This document shows, piece by piece, positions 1 to 5,779 of a stretch of 5,779 nucleotides of DNA (positions within the stretch are counted from its first letter, which is position 1; each line of letters starts with the position of its first letter). The stretch lies in NCBI GenBank assembly GCA_018500005.2, contig JAHBAP020000559.1:1-5779 (forward strand). Reading direction: 5' to 3'. Origin of the DNA: Mycobacterium sp. Its GTDB lineage: Bacteria > Actinomycetota > Actinomycetes > Mycobacteriales > Mycobacteriaceae. The notes under the pieces are model-generated. The model saw only the letters and a list, made by a program, of their open reading frames with translations. It was not told the origin of the DNA and searched no databases. A program made the translations under genes and the position numbers.

Positions 1-1664
1 GCGGCGGCGGCCAGGATGCCGTTGGTGTCGCGGCCCGGCTCAGCGGGCAGGCCGGCGCACTGCCATGCCTCGGTAACCAGCTGGCGGGCATCGGGATCGG
101 CGACCGGATGACCGCCGGGCAGCAGGGTGGGCAGACAGCCGGCGTCCAGCGCGCCGCGGCCCCCGGCCCGCCGCGGGATCCACGCCAGCCGTGCCCCGGT
201 CCGCTGCGCCAGCAGGGCCGCCGCGGAGAGCGCACCCGGGATGGCGGCCAACCGTTCTCCGGCGAGGATCACCGCGCCCGCGTCGAGTTCGCCGGCCAGG
301 GCGCCCAGGGCGTCGGCTTCGCGGCCGGGCGGGGTCGCGATGAGCCGTGCCGAGAGTTTCGCCGTGCCGCGGGAGGCGAACGGTGCGATCGTCAGCACCG
401 GAAGGCCGCGCTTGCGGACCGCTTTGCGTAGCCGTAGGAAGACGATCGGCGACTCCTCCTCGGGTTCGAGGCCGGCCAGTACCACCGTCGTCGCCGACTC
501 GAGGTCGGCGTAGCTGACCGTCACCGGCTGCCCGGCCACCAGAGCGGTGAGGAAGTCGGTCTCTTCGGTCGAAAGCGGACGGGATCGGAAGTCGATATCG
601 TTGGTGCCCAACACCGTTCGAGCGAATTTCGCGTAGGCGTAGGCGTCCTCGGTGGTGCACCGGCCGCCGACCAGAACGCCTGCCCGGCTTCCGGCCAAGC
701 CGGCCCCGGCCTGATTGCCGGCCAAGCCGGCGGAAGCCCGGGCGACGGCTTCCGACCAGGACGCCGTCCGCAGGGCGCCGTCGTCGCCGCGGACCATCGG
801 GGTGGTGATGCGGTCACCGACCCTGGTGTAGGCGAAAGCCCACCGCCCCTTGTCGCAGTTCCACTCCTCGTTGACCTGCGGGTCGTCACCGGCCAGTCGG
901 CGCAGCACGACGCCGCGACGGTGGTCGGTGCGTTGGGCGCACCCGGAGGCGCAGTGCTCGCACACACTCGGCGAGGACACCAGGTCGAAGGGGCGGGCCC
1001 GGAACCGGTAGGCGGTGCCGGTGAGTGCGCCGACCGGGCAGATCTGCACGGTGTTGCCGCTGAAATAGGAGTCGAACGACGCACCCGGTGCGATCCCGAC
1101 CTGTTGCAACGCTCCGCGTTCCAGGAGTTCGATGAACGGATCACCGGCGATCTGGTTGGAGAACCGGGTACACCGGGCGCACAGCACGCAGCGCTCGCGG
1201 TCCAGTAGCACCTGGGACGACAGGCTGATCGGCTTCGGGAATGTCCGCTTGACGTCGGTGAAGCGAGTCTCGCTGCGGCCGTTCGACATCGCCTGGTTCT
1301 GCAGAGGGCACTCGCCGCCTTTATCGCAGACCGGGCAGTCCAACGGGTGGTTGATGAGCAGCAGTTCCATGACGCCCTGCTGGGCCTTGTCGGCGGCCGC
1401 GGAGGTGCACTGGGTGCGCACCACCATGCCCTCGGTCACCGTGGTGGTGCAACTGGCCAGCGGCTTGCGCTGCCCCTCGACGTCCACCAGGCACTGCCGG
1501 CAGGCACCGACCGGGTCGAGTAGCGGGTGATCGCAGAACCGGGGGATCTGGACGCCGATCAGTTCGGCAGCTCGAATCACCAACGTGCCCTTGGGAACCG
1601 ACAGCGCGGTGTCGTCGATGGTGATGGTGACCAGTTCGGTGTCGGTCTGCGGCGCCTGGGTCAT
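1..1664 (-). CDS. nuoG: NADH-quinone oxidoreductase subunit G (75 kDa subunit), 3' end outside window
   Basis: The frame opens at ATG 1664-1662 and runs without a stop to the window edge: 554 complete codons of an expected total near 800. NuoG is the largest subunit of the NADH-oxidising arm and carries electrons from NuoF towards NuoI/NuoB. A ferredoxin-like N-terminal domain has [2Fe-2S] N1b ligands Cys44, Cys55, Cys58 and Cys72. N5 ligands are His106, Cys110, Cys113 and Cys119. N4 ligands are Cys159, Cys162, Cys165 and Cys209. The extra cluster N7, found only in some bacteria, is also complete: Cys235, Cys238, Cys242 and Cys270. From about residue 228 the protein enters the molybdopterin-oxidoreductase-like domain, which has no known catalytic role in complex I. 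An Ala/Gly-rich stretch (312-329) contains a short direct repeat. GAGGGG lies 5 bases before the start. In M. tuberculosis, NuoG has been linked to inhibition of host-cell apoptosis; nothing here shows whether that applies. Confidence 0.97.
   Translation of the reverse strand, partial: MTQAPQTDTELVTITIDDTALSVPKGTLVIRAAELIGVQIPRFCDHPLLDPVGACRQCLVDVEGQRKPLASCTTTVTEGMVVRTQCTSAAADKAQQGVMELLLINHPLDCPVCDKGGECPLQNQAMSNGRSETRFTDVKRTFPKPISLSSQVLLDRERCVLCARCTRFSNQIAGDPFIELLERGALQQVGIAPGASFDSYFSGNTVQICPVGALTGTAYRFRARPFDLVSSPSVCEHCASGCAQRTDHRRGVVLRRLAGDDPQVNEEWNCDKGRWAFAYTRVGDRITTPMVRGDDGALRTASWSEAVARASAGLAGNQAGAGLAGSRAGVLVGGRCTTEDAYAYAKFARTVLGTNDIDFRSRPLSTEETDFLTALVAGQPVTVSYADLESATTVVLAGLEPEEESPIVFLRLRKAVRKRGLPVLTIAPFASRGTAKLSARLIATPPGREADALGALAGELDAGAVILAGERLAAIPGALSAAALLAQRTGARLAWIPRRAGGRGALDAGCLPTLLPGGHPVADPDARQLVTEAWQCAGLPAEPGRDTNGILAAA
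691..731. repeat. In-frame 14-bp direct repeat within nuoG
   Basis: The 14 bases CCGGCCAAGCCGGC occur at 691-704 and again at 718-731, offset by 27 bases (9 codons). On the coding strand each copy falls in Ala-Gly-Leu-Ala-Gly, giving the peptide [18 protein letters not shown] at NuoG residues 312-329. The first copy also pairs with CCGGCTT at 684-690 (against AAGCCGG at 697-703, 6-base loop). It may be a small duplication in a surface loop or linker that has partly diverged, or simply GC-rich Ala/Gly coding sequence. Confidence 0.6.
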
Positions 1665-1669
1665 GACCA

Positions 1670-1675
1670 CCCCTC
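1670..1675 (-). promoter_or_regulatory. Ribosome binding site of nuoG
   Basis: GAGGGG on the minus strand lies 5 bases upstream of the nuoG ATG. It supports this start. It sits three bases from the 3' base of the 13-bp inverted repeat, so a folded hairpin would leave it single-stranded but close to the stem. Confidence 0.65.
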
Positions 1676-1678
1676 GCT

Positions 1679-1732
1679 GAGTGTGCGCTCAGGGTGGGAA
1701 ATCAGCCGAAAACCCGCCGTGAGCGCACACTC
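1679..1732. repeat. Perfect 13-bp inverted repeat in the nuoF-nuoG spacer
   Basis: The arms are 1679-1691 (GAGTGTGCGCTCA) and 1720-1732 (TGAGCGCACACTC), exact reverse complements separated by 28 bases. A possible inner stem pairs GGGT at 1692-1695 with ACCC at 1712-1715, leaving a four-base bulge. In nuo mRNA this would be a stable hairpin starting 17 bases after the nuoF stop, with its 3' base three bases before the nuoG Shine-Dalgarno sequence. No U-run follows, so it is not a standard intrinsic terminator. It could be a dispersed palindromic repeat, an mRNA processing or stability element, or a structure that tunes nuoG translation. The sequence alone does not decide between these. Confidence 0.85.
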
Positions 1733-1749
1733 GATGAAGAAATCCGGGC

Positions 1750-3048
1750 TCACGATCCCACCCCCTCCGGTGCGGCGAGCATGCTGGCATAGGGATCGAA
1801 CGGGCAGCCGCCTTCGAGGTGTGCCTCGTACTCGGTGCGGAAGTACTTGAGCGAACTCATGATCGGCGAGGCCGCGCCGTCGCCGAGGGCGCAGAACGAT
1901 TTACCCAGGATTGCGTCGGAGATGTCGAGCAGCTTGTCCAGATCCTCCCGCTGGCCTCGGCCGGTCTCAAGCCGCTCGTAGATCTGGGCCAGCCAGTAGG
2001 TGCCCTCCCGGCACGGGGTGCACTTGCCGCACGACTCGTGGGCGTAGAACTGCGTCCAGCGCCGCACTGCCCGCACCACGCACGTCGTCTCGTCGAAGAT
2101 CTGCAGCGCCTTGGTGCCCAGCATTGAGCCCACCGAGGCCATGCCCTCGTAATCCAGTGGTACGTCGAGGTGTTCGGCGGTAAGCAGGGGAGTGGACGAC
2201 CCCCCGGGGGTCCAGAACTTCAGCTCATGGCCGGCCCGTACGCCGCCGGCGTAGCCGAGCAGTTCACGCAGTGTGACGCCGAGAGGGGCTTCGTACTGGC
2301 CGGGCCGGGTGACGTGACCGGACAGCGAGTACAGCGTGAAACCCGGCGACTTCTCGGTGCCCATGGACTTGAACCAGTCCACACCATTGACCATGATCGG
2401 CGGCACGCTGGCGATCGATTCGACGTTGTTGACCACCGTCGGGCAGGCATAAAGGCCGGCGACGGCGGGGAAAGGCGGGCGCAGTCGGGGTTGGCCGCGC
2501 CGGCCCTCCAGGGAGTCCAGCAGAGCGGTTTCCTCGCCGCAGATGTAGGCGCCCGCCCCGGCGTGCACGATCAGGTCGAGGTCGAACCCGGAGCCGAGGA
2601 TGTCGTGGCCCAGATAGCCGGCGGCATAGGCCTCGGCGACGGCGGCCTGCAAACGCCGCAGCACCGGAACCACCTCGCCGCGAAGGTAGATGAAGGCATG
2701 CCGGGCGCGGATGGCGTGGGCGGCGATGATCGCGCCCTCCACCAGGAAGTGCGGGGTGGTCAGCAGCAGGGGCATGTCCTTGCACGTACCCGGTTCGGAT
2801 TCGTCGGCATTGATGACGAGATACTTCGGCTTGGCCGATTTCTGGTCGATGAACGACCACTTGGTCCCGGTCGGAAAGCCCGCCCCGCCGCGGCCGCGTA
2901 GACCAGACTCCTTGATCTCGTTGATGACCGCGTCCGGTGACATGCCCAGTGCGCGGCGCACGCCCCGATAGCCGTCGTGACGCAGATAGGTCTGCAGCGT
3001 CCAGGGTTGCGGTTCGTCCCAGAACCGGCTGAGCACCGGGGTCAGCAT
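1750..3048 (-). CDS. nuoF: NADH-quinone oxidoreductase subunit F (51 kDa subunit, NADH/FMN site)
   Basis: A 432-residue NuoF, the subunit that oxidises NADH and passes electrons through FMN to the Fe-S chain. The glycine-rich GRGGAGFPTGTKW (52-64) and NADESEPGTCKD (80-91) form the FMN/NADH site, and GAGAYICGEETAL (164-176) is the third conserved motif. The [4Fe-4S] cluster N3 ligands are Cys340, Cys343 and Cys346 (ESCGKCTPCREG) plus Cys386 (SFCALGDGA). The start at 3048 lies inside the end of nuoE (7-base overlap) and has GGGAGA 6 bases upstream, so it is probably translationally coupled. The N terminus (MLTPVLSRFW) is a few residues shorter than the M. tuberculosis protein as I recall it. 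NuoE and NuoG are its direct partners. It is followed by an 85-base spacer holding a strong inverted repeat. Confidence 0.98.
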   Translation of the reverse strand: MLTPVLSRFWDEPQPWTLQTYLRHDGYRGVRRALGMSPDAVINEIKESGLRGRGGAGFPTGTKWSFIDQKSAKPKYLVINADESEPGTCKDMPLLLTTPHFLVEGAIIAAHAIRARHAFIYLRGEVVPVLRRLQAAVAEAYAAGYLGHDILGSGFDLDLIVHAGAGAYICGEETALLDSLEGRRGQPRLRPPFPAVAGLYACPTVVNNVESIASVPPIMVNGVDWFKSMGTEKSPGFTLYSLSGHVTRPGQYEAPLGVTLRELLGYAGGVRAGHELKFWTPGGSSTPLLTAEHLDVPLDYEGMASVGSMLGTKALQIFDETTCVVRAVRRWTQFYAHESCGKCTPCREGTYWLAQIYERLETGRGQREDLDKLLDISDAILGKSFCALGDGAASPIMSSLKYFRTEYEAHLEGGCPFDPYASMLAAPEGVGS

Positions 3049-3797
3049 GGCTCTTCTCCCGTCCCGCCCCCGTCGAGTGAGGAACCTTGTCTGCGCGGCT
3101 CCTCACTCGACGAGCGAAAGGCGCGCAGACCGGCGAGTGTGGCGTCTCCCGGCCCGGTGGTGTCCTCGGTAGACGGACCGAGGCCGGCCAGCGTCCGCGC
3201 GGTCTGGCGGAACGGGCACAGGGCGGCCCCGCGCGTGGGGGCGACGGACTGGCCGCTGCGCAGCGCAGTGACGAGTTCGGTTGCGCTGGAGGGTGTCTGG
3301 TTGTCGAAGAATTCCCAGTTGACCATGACCACCGGCGCATAGTCGCAGGCGGCGTTGCACTCGATGTGCTCCAGGGTGATGAGTCCATCGGCGGTGGTCT
3401 GCCCGGGTTGCACCCCGAGTTCGTTCTCAAGGGTCTCCAGGATGGCGTCGCCACCCATCACCGCGCAGAGTGTGTTGGTGCACACCCCGACGAGGTACTC
3501 GCCGGTCGGGGTGCGCCGGTACATCGAGTAGAAGGTGGCGACCGCGGTCACCTCGGCGGCAGTCAGCCCGAGTTGTCTTGCACAGAAGGCGATCCCGGCA
3601 GCGGTCAGGTAGCCGTCCTGCGACTGCACCAGGTGCAGCAGTGGCAGCAGAGCCGACCGCGGCTCAGGGTAGCGGGCGATGATGTTCATCGCGTCGGCGG
3701 CCAGTCGGACTTCGACCTCCGGCGGGAAGGACGATGGTCCGCCGATCGGGGGCCCGGGCTCGTCCGGACGCGCAACCAGGACAAGGTCGATACTCAT
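3042..3797 (-). CDS. nuoE: NADH-quinone oxidoreductase subunit E (24 kDa subunit)
   Basis: A 251-residue thioredoxin-like [2Fe-2S] subunit of the NADH-oxidising arm, in which it pairs with NuoF. The N1a cluster ligands are all present: Cys106 and Cys111 (VCTNTLC), then Cys147 and Cys151 (ECNAAC). A helical N-terminal domain (about 25-95, including RSALLPLLHLVQ) precedes the thioredoxin-like fold, and DYAPVVMVNWEFFDN is well conserved. The ATG at 3797 is preceded by AGGTGA with 7-base spacing, and this Shine-Dalgarno contains the nuoD stop. The last 24 residues (228-251) are Ser/Glu/Gly-rich, do not resemble the family as I remember it, and are largely encoded by a perfect inverted repeat (3071-3112). 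This tail may come from a small element at the nuoE-nuoF junction. The stop overlaps nuoF by 7 bases. Confidence 0.97.
   Translation of the reverse strand: MSIDLVLVARPDEPGPPIGGPSSFPPEVEVRLAADAMNIIARYPEPRSALLPLLHLVQSQDGYLTAAGIAFCARQLGLTAAEVTAVATFYSMYRRTPTGEYLVGVCTNTLCAVMGGDAILETLENELGVQPGQTTADGLITLEHIECNAACDYAPVVMVNWEFFDNQTPSSATELVTALRSGQSVAPTRGAALCPFRQTARTLAGLGPSTEDTTGPGDATLAGLRAFRSSSEEPRRQGSSLDGGGTGEEPC
3055..3060 (-). promoter_or_regulatory. Ribosome binding site of nuoF inside nuoE
   Basis: GGGAGA on the minus strand is 6 bases upstream of the nuoF ATG at 3048, within the last codons of nuoE. It supports the overlapping start. Confidence 0.6.
3071..3112. repeat. Perfect 13-bp inverted repeat inside the 3' end of nuoE
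   Basis: The arms are 3071-3083 (CGTCGAGTGAGGA) and 3100-3112 (TCCTCACTCGACG), exact reverse complements around a 16-base loop. The whole unit is 42 bases, exactly 14 codons in length, and spans NuoE residues 229-243 (within SSSEEPRRQGSSLD). It ends 11 bases before the nuoF Shine-Dalgarno sequence. Pairing over codons that show no family conservation suggests that nucleic-acid structure or an inserted element, rather than protein function, explains this segment. It resembles the repeat on the other side of nuoF in arm length and in its outer TCGAGTG end. Confidence 0.85.
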
Positions 3798-3804
3798 CGG
3801 TCTC

Positions 3805-3810
3805 TCACCT
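3805..3810 (-). promoter_or_regulatory. Ribosome binding site of nuoE overlapping the nuoD stop
   Basis: AGGTGA on the minus strand is 7 bases upstream of the nuoE ATG and includes the TGA stop of nuoD. This fixes the nuoE start and suggests that ribosomes ending nuoD can restart on nuoE. Confidence 0.7.
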
Positions 3811-5106
3811 GTCCACGCCCCCCATCACCGGGTCGATGCTGGCGACCGCGGCGATCACGTCGGCGACCATGCCGCCTTCGCACATCGCCGCCACCGCTTG
3901 CAGATTCGTGAAGCTGGGATCCCGGTAGTGCACCCTATAGGGGCGGGTGCTGCCGTCGGACACCATATGCACGCCCAGTTCGCCGCGCGGGGACTCCACG
4001 GCGCTGTAGACCTGCCCGGCCGGTACCCGGAAGCCCTCCGTCACGATCTTGAAGTGATGGATCAGGCCTTCCATCGAGGTGCCCATGATCCGGGCGATGT
4101 GGGCCGGCGAGTTGCCCAGTCCGTCCGGGCCGAGTTGCAGGTCGGCGGGCCAGGCCAGTTTCTTGTCCGCGATCATCACCGGGCCGGGTCCGATTTCATT
4201 GAGTCGGGCCAGGCACTGGCGGACGATCTTGACCGACTCGTTCATCTCGCCCACCCGGATCAGGTATCTGCCGTAGCAGTCGGCGGTTTCGGCGGTGATC
4301 ACGTCGAAGTCGTAATCCTCATAGCCGCAATAGGGTTGGGTCTTGCGCAGGTCGTGCGGCAGTCCGGTAGAGCGCAGCACCGGACCGGTGATGCCCAAGG
4401 CCATGCACCCGGTCAGGTCGAGATATCCGATCCCGACGGTGCGGGCCTTCCAGATGTAACTCTCGGTAAGCAGTGACTGCAGTTCATCCAGACGGCCAGG
4501 AAGGATCGTCAGCAGTTCGGCCACCCGTTGCGCCCCGTCCTCGGGAAGGTCGGCGGCCAGACCCCCGGGGCGGATGTAGGCGTGGTTCATCCGCAGGCCG
4601 GTAATGGCTTCGAAAACCGTCAGAATCAGTTCGCGTTCCCGGAACCCGAAGAACATCGGCGTCATCGCACCCAGTTCCATGCCGCCGGTGGCCAGTGCCA
4701 CCAGGTGTGAGGAGATGCGGTTGAGTTCCATCAGCATCACCCGGATCACCGATGCGCGCTCGGGGATGTCGTCGGTGATGCCGAGCAGGCGTTCCACGCC
4801 GAGGCAGTAGGCGGTCTCGTTGAAGAACGGTGAAAGGTAGTCCATCCGGGTCACGAATGTGACGCCCTGGGTCCAGGTGCGGTACTCCAGGTTCTTCTCG
4901 ATGCCGGTGTGCAGATAGCCGATGCCACAACGGGCTTCGACCACGGTCTCGCCCTCGATCTCCAGGATGAGCCGCAGCACCCCGTGGGTGGACGGGTGCT
5001 GGGGACCCATGTTGACCACGATGCGCTCGCCGGCCAGGCCATCCTTGGCGGCGTTGACGACCTCGTCCCAGTCCTGGCCGCCGAGCACGACCACCGGTTC
5101 GGTCAT
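3805..5106 (-). CDS. nuoD: NADH-quinone oxidoreductase subunit D (49 kDa subunit)
   Basis: A 433-residue NuoD, the large connecting-module subunit related to the [NiFe]-hydrogenase large subunit. It forms the quinone-binding cavity with NuoB and lies on the cytoplasmic side at the membrane junction. The motif GPQHPSTHG at residues 34-42 includes His37, which matches the quinone-contacting histidine of the beta-hairpin in known structures. RMDYLSP at 87-93 includes Tyr90, the counterpart of the quinone-binding tyrosine. The hydrogenase-type Ni-binding cysteines are absent, as expected for complex I. The C terminus DPVMGGVDR is typical of mycobacterial NuoD. The ATG start overlaps the nuoC stop by four bases, and a weak AGGT Shine-Dalgarno at 5117-5114 lies 7 bases upstream. 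No truncation or frameshift is seen. Confidence 0.98.
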   Translation of the reverse strand: MTEPVVVLGGQDWDEVVNAAKDGLAGERIVVNMGPQHPSTHGVLRLILEIEGETVVEARCGIGYLHTGIEKNLEYRTWTQGVTFVTRMDYLSPFFNETAYCLGVERLLGITDDIPERASVIRVMLMELNRISSHLVALATGGMELGAMTPMFFGFRERELILTVFEAITGLRMNHAYIRPGGLAADLPEDGAQRVAELLTILPGRLDELQSLLTESYIWKARTVGIGYLDLTGCMALGITGPVLRSTGLPHDLRKTQPYCGYEDYDFDVITAETADCYGRYLIRVGEMNESVKIVRQCLARLNEIGPGPVMIADKKLAWPADLQLGPDGLGNSPAHIARIMGTSMEGLIHHFKIVTEGFRVPAGQVYSAVESPRGELGVHMVSDGSTRPYRVHYRDPSFTNLQAVAAMCEGGMVADVIAAVASIDPVMGGVDR

Positions 5107-5768
5107 CGGTAGGACCTGCGCTGGTCTGGGGGCGGGATCTGAGCGCCGTGGTATTCCACCGGTACTCCGCCGAGTGGGTAGTCCTTGCGCTGCGGGTGGC
5201 CGGACCAGTCATCAGGCATCTCGATGCGGGTTAGGCTCGGATGGCCGTCGAAGATGATGCCGAAGAAGTCGTAGGTTTCGCGTTCGTGCCAGTCGCAGGT
5301 CGGGTAGACCGCGAACAGCGACGGGATGTGCGGGTCGGCATCCGGGCATGCCACCTCTAGGTGGATCCGCCGGTTGTGGGTGATCGACATCAGCGGGTAG
5401 AAGGCGTGCAGTTCCCGACCGGTGTCCTCGGGATAGTGCACACCCGATACCCCGCAACACAATTCGAACCGCAGTGCTTCGTCGTCGCGCAGCGCCGAGG
5501 CCACCTCGGGCAGGTGGTCGCGGCGAACGTCCAGCGTCAGCTGATCGCGGTGCACCACCACCCGTTGCACCGCGGCATCAAAGGGGTCGGCGCCGAGCAC
5601 CTCGGCGAGGCGGGCGACCACCCCGTCGAAGTAGCCGCCATAGGGCTTCGGTGTGCCCCCGGGCAGCGGGACCGGGCGGACCAGTCGGCCGTAGCCGAAG
5701 GTGTCCCCGGTGCCGGTGATGCCAAACATGCCACGGCGCACGCCGATGACGTCCCCCTCGTCGCTCAC
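5103..5768 (-). CDS. nuoC: NADH-quinone oxidoreductase subunit C (30 kDa subunit)
   Basis: A 221-residue NuoC, part of the peripheral connecting (Q) module of complex I on the cytoplasmic face of the membrane. It carries no cofactor and packs against NuoD near the quinone site. The 30-kDa subunit signature is clear at about residues 162-184: ERE, then TYDFFGIIF, then HPSLTRIEM, followed by PDDW and the QRKDYPLGG stretch. SGVHYP and a SITHNRR motif lie upstream of it. The start is taken as GTG at 5768-5766, because this gives a four-base overlap with the nuoB stop. The frame is open upstream to the window edge, but nuoB occupies that space. At 221 residues it is somewhat shorter at the N terminus than the roughly 236 residues I recall for M. 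tuberculosis. C and D are separate genes, unlike the fused NuoCD of E. coli. The last codons overlap the nuoD start (ATGA). Confidence 0.96.
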   Translation of the reverse strand: MSDEGDVIGVRRGMFGITGTGDTFGYGRLVRPVPLPGGTPKPYGGYFDGVVARLAEVLGADPFDAAVQRVVVHRDQLTLDVRRDHLPEVASALRDDEALRFELCCGVSGVHYPEDTGRELHAFYPLMSITHNRRIHLEVACPDADPHIPSLFAVYPTCDWHERETYDFFGIIFDGHPSLTRIEMPDDWSGHPQRKDYPLGGVPVEYHGAQIPPPDQRRSYR

Positions 5769-5779
5769 CGCAGCAGGCC
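5765..5779 (-). CDS. nuoB: NADH-quinone oxidoreductase subunit B, 3' end only
   Basis: Only the last four codons and the stop are in the window. Read on the minus strand they give Gly-Leu-Leu-Arg-TGA. From memory, mycobacterial NuoB proteins end in this GLLR tetrapeptide, and nuoB directly precedes nuoC in the standard nuo order, so the match is convincing despite its length. NuoB is the connecting-module subunit that carries the terminal [4Fe-4S] cluster N2 next to the quinone site; none of those residues are visible here. Its TGA overlaps the GTG start of nuoC by four bases (GTGA), which suggests translational coupling. The identification rests on context plus four residues. Confidence 0.72.

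Noticed and set aside
40..1144. Two minus-strand frames (40-660 and 521-1144) that might suggest separate genes or a frameshifted nuoG
   Set aside because: The true nuoG frame is open without interruption from 1664 to the edge and carries all Fe-S ligands; these are out-of-frame readings of it.
1679..1732. Intrinsic transcription terminator after nuoF
   Set aside because: The stem is strong but is followed on the transcript by a GC-rich purine stretch rather than a U-run, and nuoG continues the operon in the same direction.
2198..2214. Near-palindrome of C and G runs within nuoF
   Set aside because: It encodes the conserved TPGGSSTP motif; glycine and proline codons explain the symmetry.
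2170..2901. Long plus-strand open frame of 243 codons opposite nuoF
   Set aside because: It is antisense to a clearly conserved NuoF, its peptide shows no recognisable domain, and long antisense frames are expected in GC-rich coding DNA.
3087..3911. Plus-strand open frame of 274 codons opposite nuoE and the nuoD end
   Set aside because: It mirrors the real genes' codon periodicity, has low-complexity Arg/Gly-rich sequence and crosses two real gene boundaries; no support as a gene.
3679..4476. Plus-strand open frame of 265 codons opposite nuoD
   Set aside because: Antisense shadow with His/Gly/Ala-rich composition and no domain; NuoD on the other strand is certain.
1..5779. CRISPR array, tRNA or rRNA gene, insertion sequence, or a hidden defence-type system
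   Set aside because: No regularly spaced repeats, transposase motifs or RNA gene signatures are visible, and core nuo genes fill nearly all of the window.

Overview
This window is the middle of a nuo operon for the proton-pumping type I NADH dehydrogenase (respiratory complex I). Every gene lies on the minus strand, so transcription runs from the right edge to the left edge: end of nuoB, nuoC, nuoD, nuoE, nuoF and the first two thirds or so of nuoG. The DNA is strongly GC-rich. The proteins match my memory of mycobacterial Nuo subunits closely: separate NuoC and NuoD (not an NuoCD fusion), a NuoD ending in DPVMGGVDR, and a NuoB ending in GLLR. The best guess is a Mycobacterium/Mycolicibacterium-type actinobacterium. 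Species cannot be read from this window.

Layout, right to left: the last four codons of nuoB overlap a GTG start of nuoC (5768-5103). nuoC overlaps nuoD (5106-3805) by ATGA. nuoE (3797-3042) follows after 7 bases, with a Shine-Dalgarno sequence built into the nuoD stop. nuoE overlaps nuoF (3048-1750) by 7 bases. An 85-base spacer then precedes nuoG (1664 to beyond base 1), the only real gap in this part of the operon. No stretch of more than 300 bases lacks a gene.

NuoE, NuoF and NuoG form the NADH-oxidising arm: FMN, NADH site and Fe-S clusters N1a, N3, N1b, N4, N5 and N7, all with visible ligands. NuoB, NuoC and NuoD belong to the quinone-reducing connecting module. Electrons pass from NADH through FMN and the cluster chain to menaquinone at the NuoB/NuoD interface.

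I see no undescribed multi-gene system here; the coding content is ordinary core metabolism. What is unexplained is a pair of perfect 13-bp inverted repeats, one at each end of nuoF. One fills most of the nuoF-nuoG spacer. The other is embedded in frame in the C-terminal codons of nuoE. Both have outer ends reading TCGAGTG and look like small dispersed palindromic elements or RNA hairpins. A short in-frame direct repeat in nuoG is a weaker oddity.
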